Source of the DNA: Epilinea sp044228875
GTDB lineage: Bacteria > Chloroflexota > Anaerolineae > Epilineales > Epilineaceae
Assembly: GCA_044228875.1 (NCBI GenBank)
Contig: JBGAUA010000002.1
Location: 17,062 to 81,061, forward strand
Length of the DNA: 64,000 nucleotides
Reading direction: 5' to 3'
The first letter of the stretch is position 1; each line of letters begins with the position of its first letter. Below are positions 15,996 through 23,870 of the stretch, piece by piece. A program made the translations under genes and the position numbers. The notes under the pieces were generated by a model. That model worked only from the letters and a program-made list of their open reading frames with translations. It was not told the DNA's origin and made no database searches.

Positions 15996-18898
15996 TGCGG
16001 TGGCCGCTGCGCCGCCGACCGAGCCTGGTCGGCTTCATGACCTTGGTTGCCGCCGTCCTCCTCGTCCGGCTCTATCTCTGGCGCCTGGACGGCTATCTCC
16101 TCAACGACGACGAGGGCAGCTATCTCTACGCTGCCTGGCGCATCGCTCTGGGCGAGCGGCCCTATTGCGACTTCCTGACCCCGCAGCTGCCCGCTTTCCT
16201 GTATCCGGGCGGGCTTCTGATGCGCCTGGCTGGCCCGGAAGTCTGGGCCGCGCGGGCCTTGTCCACCGCCCTCACCCTGGGGGCGGGTCTGTGGACCTAC
16301 ATGGGATCCCGACGGCTGTTCGGTCCCTGGGCGGCCTTGGTGGCCGCCGCTGCCTTCCTCCTGCAGCCGGAGGTGTTCCTGCACGGTCGCACCTATCGGT
16401 CGGACCCCTTCATGCTCTTCGCGGCCACCTTGGGGGTCTACCTCTTCAGCCGCGGGGTCTTCCCGCGGCCCGGCGCGGCGGACCCTCCTCGCCGCCGCTG
16501 GCTGGCGGCGGCGGGGCTGGCCTTCGGCCTGGCCACGCTCAGCAAGCTCTTCGGCCCCTTGCCACTGGCCGGCTGTCTGCTCTGGCTCCTGGTCGACGCC
16601 CGGTGGCGTCGTCGGTCGCTGCGACCGGTCCTGGCCGATGCCCTCGCCAGCCTGCTGCCCTGCGCGCTGCTGGTCGGAGGGGTCATGGGTGTCTTTGCCC
16701 TGTCCGGCTGCCAGGTGATGGAGGATGTCGTCGGGCACCACCTCCTCCAGAACCAGGGCCTGGGTTGGGCGCGCATGCTATCTGACGCCTGGGTCTTCCT
16801 GAGCCGCGCCCTGCGCGAACCGGGCAATGCGCTCCTCGCCTTCCCGGCGCTGGCCCTGGCGGTGGCGGCCTGGCGCGGCCGCGAGCGGCGCACGGCCTTC
16901 TTTGTCGCCCAGCTGCCCACGGTGCTGGCCTTCTTCCTGCTGTCCCGCGAGAAGTACACCCGACATCTTCTGTACCTGGTCCCGGCGCTGGCGACCTTGT
17001 TCGGTGCCGCCATGCTGCGCCTGGCGACGGAGTGGCGCGAGACGATGGCCGACGAAAGCCGGCGGCGCACACTGGCACCGCCGGCGCTTCTCTCCCTGGC
17101 GCTCATCGCCGCTCTCCTGGTGCCCTGGCGGCTCTGGAACCGCGATGTCGCCTACAGCTGGGAGACGGGCACCGCGAGTCTGGCTGCCTTCGTCTCCCTG
17201 CTGACCGCGCCGGACGACCTGTTCCTCTCCGACTACTCCGAGCTCAACTTCTACGCCCGGCGCCCGACCACCTACTCCGCTGCCTCGCTGTCGGCGGGAG
17301 CGGCGCAGAGTGGCCAGATCACCTGGCGGCGACTGGCGGAGGAGTTGAACGGCCGGCTCCCGCCCTTGGTGGTCATGGACACCGATCCGGAGTACGCCCA
17401 CACGCGCTTCTTCAAGGGCGAGGATCGCGCCGCGTTCGAGGCCTGGCTCGGTGAGCATTACGGCCCGCCCGCTGGCAGCTTCCGCCGTGACGTCCAGAGC
17501 TACGACGTCTACGCGGCCAAGGAACGTCCGCTGCCGACCCGGGCTCGATTCATCGGTGGGCCGCGGCTGCTGGCGGCCGCGCCGGATCGGATCAGCGCCG
17601 GCTCCGGCGATCGGGTTGCGGTGCAGAGCGCCTGGCAGGCGCCGGCCGAAGGAGAGGTGCCAATCGACAGGGATCTGGGGATGACCTTGCGACTGATCGA
17701 TGCTGCGGGCATCGAATGGTCGCAGGCTGACGGCGGGCTCTTCGCCTCCGATCCCTCGTCCCTGAAGCTCCATCGACGGCCCACCAGCGCCTGGACTCCA
17801 GGCGAGTTCAGCGCCGGCAGCGTCGCCATCACCGTACCCTGGGGGTTGCCGGCCGGGTCCTACGATCTGCTACTGGGACTCTATGCCCGACCCGACAGCA
17901 AGGGCCTGGACGTCGTGACGGATACCGGAGCGCCCTTGGGCCAGAGCCTGGCCATCGCCACCCTGACGATCGCGCCATGGCGGGCGGAGCCGGCGGCGAT
18001 CGCCAATCAGCTTCTGGACCTGGATTTGCGGGATGAGACGTCGGCTGTCCGGCCGCGCCTCCTGGGGCGCGGGCCGCTGCCCACATCGCCGGTGGCGGCA
18101 GGCGCCGCCCTGCCCTTGGACCTGTGGTGGTCCCTGCCGCCGGACGGCGGTGCGGAGCCTGGTGGCGCGGCTCCTGTCCGGCTGACCCTCACGCGGGACG
18201 AAGACGAGGCTGTGGCGGCCGACTGGCTGCAGGTGCTCCCTTCGCTGCCGTCGGTGGCTGACGGTCCGCCGTCCCTGATCCTCCAGCGAGCGTACCTGCC
18301 CACCGAGCCCACGGCCCCGGCCGGTCGTTACCGGCTGCGCGCCGTCTGGCCGGCGGTGGCAGCCGAGCCCCAGTTCGTCGAACTCGGCGAGGTCGAGCTG
18401 CGGGCCCCCGCGCGTGACGACCTGTTCTTCGATCTGCCGACGGGGCAACCGCGCCGCCGCCTGGACGCGGGCTTTGGGACGGTGGCGCGCCTGCTGGGCA
18501 CCGACCTGGACGAGGCGACGACCGTCAGCCCTGGGGCGGGCTTGACCGTCGAGCTTTACTGGCGGGCCGAAGCACCCCTTCCGGTCAACTACCAGGTCAC
18601 CGTCCAGGTTCTGGATGAGGCGGGCAAGGTGGTCGCTCAGCATGACGGCCCGCCAGCGGAGGGCGCCCGTCCCGCGGCGGACTGGCTGCGCGGCGAGGTC
18701 ATCGTCGATCGCCATCCGTTGGAGACCGAGACATTGGCGCCGGGAACCTACCGGATCCTGACCGGCCTTTACCACCCGGTAACAGGGCGGCGCATCGAGC
18801 CGTCCGGCCAAGCACCGATGGCGGCGGACCTGGTGGAGGTCGGCCGTGTTCGGGTGCTGCCGACCGCAGACGCCACGGGTCCCGCCGTCGAGCCCTGA
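15995..18898 (+). CDS. large GT-C membrane glycosyltransferase with extracytoplasmic C-terminal domain
   Basis: A 967-residue protein. Residues 1 to about 385 hold ten or more membrane helices with the family-39 start LNDDEGSYLYAAWRIALG, whose acidic residues are the usual catalytic motif, and PYCDFLTPQLP. Residues about 390 to 967 are soluble and probably outside the cell; they contain two regions with beta-sandwich character (LTIAPWRAEP..., VELYWRAEAPLPVNYQVTVQVLDEAG) seen in Chloroflexota surface glycosyltransferases. Start overlaps the upstream stop by one base. It is the last gene of the glycosylation block and converges on trpS. Confidence 0.8.
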   Translation: MRWPLRRRPSLVGFMTLVAAVLLVRLYLWRLDGYLLNDDEGSYLYAAWRIALGERPYCDFLTPQLPAFLYPGGLLMRLAGPEVWAARALSTALTLGAGLWTYMGSRRLFGPWAALVAAAAFLLQPEVFLHGRTYRSDPFMLFAATLGVYLFSRGVFPRPGAADPPRRRWLAAAGLAFGLATLSKLFGPLPLAGCLLWLLVDARWRRRSLRPVLADALASLLPCALLVGGVMGVFALSGCQVMEDVVGHHLLQNQGLGWARMLSDAWVFLSRALREPGNALLAFPALALAVAAWRGRERRTAFFVAQLPTVLAFFLLSREKYTRHLLYLVPALATLFGAAMLRLATEWRETMADESRRRTLAPPALLSLALIAALLVPWRLWNRDVAYSWETGTASLAAFVSLLTAPDDLFLSDYSELNFYARRPTTYSAASLSAGAAQSGQITWRRLAEELNGRLPPLVVMDTDPEYAHTRFFKGEDRAAFEAWLGEHYGPPAGSFRRDVQSYDVYAAKERPLPTRARFIGGPRLLAAAPDRISAGSGDRVAVQSAWQAPAEGEVPIDRDLGMTLRLIDAAGIEWSQADGGLFASDPSSLKLHRRPTSAWTPGEFSAGSVAITVPWGLPAGSYDLLLGLYARPDSKGLDVVTDTGAPLGQSLAIATLTIAPWRAEPAAIANQLLDLDLRDETSAVRPRLLGRGPLPTSPVAAGAALPLDLWWSLPPDGGAEPGGAAPVRLTLTRDEDEAVAADWLQVLPSLPSVADGPPSLILQRAYLPTEPTAPAGRYRLRAVWPAVAAEPQFVELGEVELRAPARDDLFFDLPTGQPRRRLDAGFGTVARLLGTDLDEATTVSPGAGLTVELYWRAEAPLPVNYQVTVQVLDEAGKVVAQHDGPPAEGARPAADWLRGEVIVDRHPLETETLAPGTYRILTGLYHPVTGRRIEPSGQAPMAADLVEVGRVRVLPTADATGPAVEP

Positions 18899-18933
18899 TC
18901 CGGCTCGCGCCTGCGGCGCGGCGCCGAGATCAG
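18895..18933. terminator. imperfect hairpin between convergent GT-C gene and trpS
   Basis: CTGATC at 18895-18900 pairs with GATCAG at 18928-18933, and the GC-rich interior pairs with small bulges. It overlaps both stop regions and may serve both directions. No T-run. Confidence 0.45.
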
Positions 18934-19949
18934 TTCGCCTGGACCAGGGTCCCGATCCCGGCCGCCCGGCGCAGGCGACGCATGGTCGCCATGGCGATGC
19001 CGCGGGCCCGCTCGGCGCCGTCGGCCAGGTGGCTGTCCAAGGCTGCGCGATCGCCGATCAAGGCCTCGTAGTGCGTGCGCATCGGAGCGAGGGTGGCGTT
19101 CATCTCCTCGAGGAGCGCGGCCTTGGCCTGGCCGTAACCCATCCCGCCGGCGCGGTACCGCGCGGCCAGCTCAGCCTGTCGCTCGGGCGAGGCGAAGAGG
19201 CGGTAAAGGTTGAACACGTTGCAGCTGTCCGGATCCTTGGGCTCCTCCACGGTCTTGGAGTCCGTCACCACGCGCCCGACGAGCTTCTTGAGTTGGGATT
19301 CGGGAGCGAAGAGCGGGATGGTGTTGTCGTAGGATTTGCTCATCTTGCGGCCGTCCAGGCCCGGCACGATGTCCGAGGCGGCGGCGGTCACCGGCTCGGG
19401 GACCACCAGCAGCTCGGCGCCGTAGGCATGGTTGATGGACTGCGCGATGTCGGCGCAGATCTCCACATGCTGCTTCTGGTCGCGCCCGACGGGCACCGCG
19501 TCGGTGTCGAAGAGCAGGATGTCGGCGGCCATGAGCACCGGGTAGGTGTAGAGACCCATGTTGACGCCGGCGTCGGCGTCCCGACCTGCCGCCTCATTCT
19601 TGGCGATGGCGTCCTTGTAGGCGTGGGCCCGGTTCATGTGCCCCTTGGCGGTGAAGGCCATCAGGAAGGTGGCCAACTCGAAGGTCTCCGGGATGTCCGA
19701 CTGGCGGTACAGCAGCATGCGCGCCGGATCCAACCCGCAGGCGATCCAGGTGGCGGCCACCTCGTAGGTCAGGTCGGAGAGGCGTCGCGGGTCGTGGATG
19801 CTGTTCAGCGCGTGGTAGTCGGCGATGAAGAAGCGGGCCTCGTAGGATTGCGCCAGGGCCAGCGCCGGGCGGATGGCGCCCAGGTAGTTGCCGATATGGG
19901 GGGTGCCGGTGGGTTTGATGCCCGTGAGGGCGACGCTGGGCTGGCTCAT
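18930..19949 (-). CDS. trpS: tryptophanyl-tRNA synthetase
   Basis: A 339-residue class I synthetase that charges tRNA-Trp. The ATP-binding signatures are HIGN in TGTPHIGNYLGA and KMSKS in LDGRKMSKSYDNTI. Length matches bacterial TrpS. The frame is open up to an ATG at 20000, but a TATAAT -10 box at 20004-19999 overlaps that ATG, so the mRNA must start downstream of it; the ATG at 19949 (MSQPSVALTGIKPTG) is therefore the start, and it also fits family N-termini. Confidence 0.96.
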   Translation of the reverse strand: MSQPSVALTGIKPTGTPHIGNYLGAIRPALALAQSYEARFFIADYHALNSIHDPRRLSDLTYEVAATWIACGLDPARMLLYRQSDIPETFELATFLMAFTAKGHMNRAHAYKDAIAKNEAAGRDADAGVNMGLYTYPVLMAADILLFDTDAVPVGRDQKQHVEICADIAQSINHAYGAELLVVPEPVTAAASDIVPGLDGRKMSKSYDNTIPLFAPESQLKKLVGRVVTDSKTVEEPKDPDSCNVFNLYRLFASPERQAELAARYRAGGMGYGQAKAALLEEMNATLAPMRTHYEALIGDRAALDSHLADGAERARGIAMATMRRLRRAAGIGTLVQAN

Positions 19950-19998
19950 GTGCTTGCGGGATCCGTTGGGTTGCGCCGGAAGAAGCGGGAACCCGGTC

Positions 19999-20004
19999 AT
20001 TATA
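19999..20004 (-). promoter_or_regulatory. -10 box of trpS
   Basis: A perfect minus-strand TATAAT lies 49 bases before the chosen trpS start and overlaps an upstream in-frame ATG, which rules that ATG out. The -35 region (GAAAAA or CTGAAA) is weak. Confidence 0.6.
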
Positions 20005-20025
20005 CCGCCGCCGGCGCCGGCTTTT

Positions 20026-20916
20026 TCAGGCGTCGCTGCCGTAATCCAGTTCCATGCCCCGCGCCCAGCGCATGGAAAGCCAAAGGAGGGCCGCTGTCAC
20101 GAACAGGAGCCCGAAGACCGCCTGGGGAGCCGAGGTCGGGGCGGCGACGACGGAGATGAGCTGGGTCTTGGCTGGGATCGGGCCCAGGGACTGCAGGTAG
20201 TGGATGATGCTGAGCTTCTGGAGCCCGGCCGGGAGGAAGAGGTTGATGGATTCCCAGACCATCAGGAACAGGGTCGGGAAGATGGGGTTTCTGAAGCGCA
20301 GGCCGAGGGCCAGGAAGACCGCGCCGTAGCCGAGGCAGCCCAGGAAGCCGATGCCGGCGTAGGTCAGTCCCAGGCGCAGGCCTTGGGCCCCGAGCAGCGC
20401 GGGGAGGGTCTCGCTCAAGGGTCCGTCCAGATGGGCGGCGGCCCACATGGCCAGGCTGCCCAGCATGAAGGTGGCGCCGGTGAAGATCAGGCCGCTGAGA
20501 TACTTCGCCGCCACCACAAGTTCGCGCCGCACCGGGGACAGGTAGCTGTAATGGAGGTAGCGCCCGGCCACGGCGCTGCGGAAGCTGTTGAGGAAGACCG
20601 CGGCGCAGCCGAAGAAGACGCAGACTCGGAGCATCAGGCTGTGGAAGACCTCGGCGAAGGCCTGCCGCCAGTCGGCAAGGCTTCCGACGATCTCCTCGCC
20701 CGAATCTCCTGGACCCACCAGGTGCTTGATCGCGATGATGAACAACAGCAGAAAGGCCGGGCCGAAGGCCAGGAGCAGGGGCGGCAAGCTCCAGAGTCCG
20801 GTGGCCCTGAGGCGCAGTTCCTGGCGGGTCAGGACGCGCAGCTGGGCCCAGCGGCCGCGACCGAGGCCGGCGGATCGGTCCGAGGACGTCGCGGAGGGGG
20901 TCATGGTCGGATCCAC
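20026..20916 (-). CDS. ABC-2 type exporter permease
   Basis: A 296-residue integral membrane protein with about six hydrophobic segments and the soluble N-terminal QLRVLTRQELRLRATG typical of ABC-2 permeases. It follows the ATPase gene 20951-21892 on the same strand after 34 bases and probably forms the second permease of the exporter. Substrate unknown. A second ATG lies at 20904. Confidence 0.72.
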   Translation of the reverse strand: MDPTMTPSATSSDRSAGLGRGRWAQLRVLTRQELRLRATGLWSLPPLLLAFGPAFLLLFIIAIKHLVGPGDSGEEIVGSLADWRQAFAEVFHSLMLRVCVFFGCAAVFLNSFRSAVAGRYLHYSYLSPVRRELVVAAKYLSGLIFTGATFMLGSLAMWAAAHLDGPLSETLPALLGAQGLRLGLTYAGIGFLGCLGYGAVFLALGLRFRNPIFPTLFLMVWESINLFLPAGLQKLSIIHYLQSLGPIPAKTQLISVVAAPTSAPQAVFGLLFVTAALLWLSMRWARGMELDYGSDA

Positions 20917-20950
20917 AGGGGGGGCGCCGCGGGGCGCGGCGAGGGAGCGG

Positions 20951-21892
20951 TCATGATTCGCCGATCAGGTACTGGTAGACGGCGCCCACGTCATCGTCGA
21001 CGGGCATCACCGTCTCGAGGGCCAGCCCGTCCTGCAGCACGGCGTCCTGGACGAGACGGTAGAAGCCCTCGGGATCGCGGGTGCGGGCGAAGAAGCCCCC
21101 GCCGTCCTCGTGGAGCTGAAGGTCGGTGACCGAATCGCCGCCGACGAGCCGCGCCGCGAGGGGTCGCGGGTCCGCACAACGCACCACGATCTGCAGGGGA
21201 TGGCGCGTCATCTCCCCGCGCACGCCCTGGATGTCTCCTTCGGCCACCACGTAGCCCTGGTTCATCAGGATCACCTGGTCGCTGAGAAGGTCCACCTCGT
21301 GCAGGATGTGGCTGGAGACGATGAGGTGTCTGCCGCCGGCTCCCCAGCGCCGGAACAGGGCGATGACCTCCGCGCGCGCCATCGGGTCCAGGCCGTTGAG
21401 CGGCTCGTCGAGCACCAGAACCGGCGGATCGTGGGCGATGGCGCGCGCCAGCTTGATCCGTTGGCGCATGCCCTTGGAATAGGCGGCCACCTTGCGCCCG
21501 GCCGCGTCCGACAGGCCGAGCTGATCGATGGTCTCTTCCGCCCGTCGCCGCGCGGCTCGGCTGTCCAACCCGCAGACCTCCAGGAAGCCGGCCACGAAGG
21601 CCAGCCCTGTGATGGCGGGGGGGAAGGTGTCTGGCTGGGCACAGTAGCCGACCAGGCGGTGCAGACGCTCCGGATCGTCGGTCGCCGTGCCGCGCACGGC
21701 AATGCCGCCCACCGTGGGGTGCAGGAGGCCGGTCATCAGGTTCATCAGCGTGCTCTTGCCCGAGCCGTTGGGGCCGACCAGGCTGGTGATTCCCGGTGGA
21801 ATGGCCAGGCTGACCCGGTTGACGCCCAGCACCTCGCCGTAGAACTTGGAGACATCCTGGAACAGGATCAGCGCGTCGGGATCGCCGCTCAT
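20951..21892 (-). CDS. ABC-2 exporter ATPase
   Basis: A 313-residue nucleotide-binding subunit with Walker A GPNGSGKST, the signature YSKGMRQRIKLARA, Walker B VLVLDEP and the H-loop in IVSSHIL. The region after about residue 215 is the extra C-terminal domain typical of drug or lipid exporters of the CcmA/DrrA type. The frame is open much further upstream, but ATG at 21892 overlaps the stop of the permease gene before it (ATGA) and begins directly before the first conserved strand, so it is the start. Confidence 0.9.
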   Translation of the reverse strand: MSGDPDALILFQDVSKFYGEVLGVNRVSLAIPPGITSLVGPNGSGKSTLMNLMTGLLHPTVGGIAVRGTATDDPERLHRLVGYCAQPDTFPPAITGLAFVAGFLEVCGLDSRAARRRAEETIDQLGLSDAAGRKVAAYSKGMRQRIKLARAIAHDPPVLVLDEPLNGLDPMARAEVIALFRRWGAGGRHLIVSSHILHEVDLLSDQVILMNQGYVVAEGDIQGVRGEMTRHPLQIVVRCADPRPLAARLVGGDSVTDLQLHEDGGGFFARTRDPEGFYRLVQDAVLQDGLALETVMPVDDDVGAVYQYLIGES

Positions 21893-22779
21893 CGGATCAC
21901 ATCCAGGGCCTTCACCCGGATCCTCAGCGCCAGGAGGCTCAGCGCGATCCACAGGCCCAGCGCCGCCAGGGCCCACGGGGCCGGCAGGCTGGGGGCGCCG
22001 CCCCGCATGGACACGCCGACCGGCGACAGGTTTCCCTCCATCAGGCTGAAGCGCAGATCGCGCACCAGGAGCATCGGCGCCAGGACCAGACCCCACGGTC
22101 GCTCAGTGATGAGGAAGACCGCCATGGCGAAGGCAGAAGGTACGCTGACCAGACCCAGGATGAAGAGCCTGGCCACGGGGGTCCAGCGCACCCAGGCGCT
22201 GATCGCCAGGGACAGGCTGGTCAGGAGCAGGATCCAGGCCAGCGAACTGACCATGATGGACAGGAGGATGTCGAGGCTGGCCCCTGCCCAGACCCAGCCG
22301 TCAAGTGAGGCCTGAAAGAGCCATACCAGGAGCACCGGCAGCCAGGTGACCGCTGACAGCAAGGTCATGAGCGCGGCGGCCTTGCCGAAGAGGTAGGACC
22401 CGCGCGAGAGCGGGCGGCTGAAATACAGGGGCAGCGCTGCGCCCGACAGGTCGCGGGTGATCAGCCCGGGTCCGACCACCAGGGCCATCCACAAGGCCAG
22501 CCAATGCTGCGGCCAGAGCAGGAAGTAGAAGAAGGTCCCGTCGATGGGCATCAGGTCGCCGATGGGCAGGTTGAGCACCTCCAGCGCCTGGGCGTTGTGG
22601 CGAAGGTAGACCACCAGCAGCCCCAGGACAGGGACGAAGGCCGCGCCTACCAGCGACGCCAGAAACAGGCGGGAGCGGCTGAAGTCCTCCCAAGCGAAGC
22701 GGCTGATGACCCAGGCGCGGCTACCGAGCGGGCGCCGAGGGCCCAGATAGGGATCGTAGCGGCGTTCGTAGACCGCCAT
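21889..22779 (-). CDS. ABC-2 type exporter permease
   Basis: A 296-residue membrane protein with an N-terminal soluble stretch (RAWVISRFAWEDFSRSRLF) and about six helices. LYFSRPLSRGSYLFGKAAAL is a typical ABC-2 permease cytoplasmic segment. Start and stop overlap both neighbours (1-base overlap with the upstream ATPase gene, ATGA with the downstream one), so the four genes are translationally coupled. Confidence 0.78.
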   Translation of the reverse strand: MAVYERRYDPYLGPRRPLGSRAWVISRFAWEDFSRSRLFLASLVGAAFVPVLGLLVVYLRHNAQALEVLNLPIGDLMPIDGTFFYFLLWPQHWLALWMALVVGPGLITRDLSGAALPLYFSRPLSRGSYLFGKAAALMTLLSAVTWLPVLLVWLFQASLDGWVWAGASLDILLSIMVSSLAWILLLTSLSLAISAWVRWTPVARLFILGLVSVPSAFAMAVFLITERPWGLVLAPMLLVRDLRFSLMEGNLSPVGVSMRGGAPSLPAPWALAALGLWIALSLLALRIRVKALDVIR

Positions 22780-23786
22780 CAGCCGGCCATCCCATCGCTC
22801 ACGCCGGCCCCGGCGTCGAGATCGGATTCCATGGCGCGCAGGAAGATGTCCTCCAGCGAATCGTGGCGATAGCTGAGGCGTTGGATCCGCGCCCCCTCCT
22901 CGGCGGCCAGCGCGTAGAGTTCGCGCACACCGATGCGATCTGGGATCACCAGTTTGAGGCGGTTGCCCTGGCGATCGATGTCGATGCCCCAGCGGCCCAG
23001 CGCTGCGCTGAAGGCGTCCACCGCGCCGACGGCGTCCAAGTCCAGGAAGCTGCGGTCGTCACGGCGTTCGGCGGCCAGGTCGCAGACTGCGGCGACGCGG
23101 CCGTCGCGGAGGATCAGCACCTCGTCGCAGCATTGCTCGACGTCGCGCAGCAGGTGGCTGGACAGGACGACCTGGGCCGCGCCGCTGTCGCGGATCTCGC
23201 GGATGAGGTCCAGCATCCGGGATCGCGCCCGGGGGTCCAGCCCGTTGGTGGGTTCATCCAGGAAGATCAGCCGCGGGCTGTGGACCAGGGCTTGGGCCAG
23301 CTTGGCGGTCTGCTTCATCCCCAGGCTGAAGGTCTGCACCTCGCGGTAGCGCGCCTCGCCGAGCCCCACGTAGTACAGCGTCGCGTGCGCCCGCTCGATC
23401 GCCACCGCCCGCGGCAGGCCGCTGAGCTCGCCCATGTAGCGCACGAAGCGCACCGCGCTCATCCCTGGAATGAACGCCTCGTTCTCCGGCATGTAGCCGA
23501 TGCGGTCGCGAAGATCCGGGCCTGCGCGGCGGATGTCTTCGCCCAGCAAGCGGGCCGTGCCCGAAGTTGGGCGATGGAAGCCCAGAAGGGTCTGGATGAG
23601 GGTGCTCTTGCCGGCGCCGTTGGGTCCCAGGAGGCCGATGGCCCGCCCGCGCAACGTGGCCGTCAAGGCGTGCAGGATGGGTCGGCCGCCCAGTCGCACC
23701 GACAGCCCGTCCAACACGATCGCGGAAGGATCGGGGACAGTGGTGGCAGCGAGTGCGGAAGCGGCCGGCGACGCGGAGCTGATCAT
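22779..23786 (-). CDS. ABC-2 exporter ATPase
   Basis: A 335-residue ATPase with Walker A GPNGAGKST, signature FSLGMKQTAKLAQA, Walker B LIFLDEP and switch H in LSSHLL. The C-terminal domain ends with DSLEDIFLRAM, a motif of DrrA-like exporters. It is the first gene of the four-gene exporter operon. Residues 1-20 are a low-complexity Ala/Ser stretch and the true start could be slightly later. Confidence 0.9.
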   Translation of the reverse strand: MISSASPAASALAATTVPDPSAIVLDGLSVRLGGRPILHALTATLRGRAIGLLGPNGAGKSTLIQTLLGFHRPTSGTARLLGEDIRRAGPDLRDRIGYMPENEAFIPGMSAVRFVRYMGELSGLPRAVAIERAHATLYYVGLGEARYREVQTFSLGMKQTAKLAQALVHSPRLIFLDEPTNGLDPRARSRMLDLIREIRDSGAAQVVLSSHLLRDVEQCCDEVLILRDGRVAAVCDLAAERRDDRSFLDLDAVGAVDAFSAALGRWGIDIDRQGNRLKLVIPDRIGVRELYALAAEEGARIQRLSYRHDSLEDIFLRAMESDLDAGAGVSDGMAG

Positions 23787-23818
23787 GGGGCGCCTTTCGA
23801 GAGCGGTTCCGGGGACCG

Positions 23819-23856
23819 CCAGGGCCGCGGTGACGAAGACGTCACCGCGGCCCTGG
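23819..23856 (-). terminator. strong hairpin after the DUF3352 gene
   Basis: Perfect 17-base arms (23819-23835 and 23840-23856) around a 4-base loop lie 15 bases beyond the stop at 23871 and 33 bases before the exporter operon start. It separates the sigma/anti-sigma unit from the exporter genes. No T-run follows. Confidence 0.8.
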
Positions 23857-23870
23857 GGGATCCTCGTCGT

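Noticed and set aside
18846..20159. A 437-codon plus-strand frame opposite trpS
   Set aside because: It overlaps trpS completely and shows only shadow composition.
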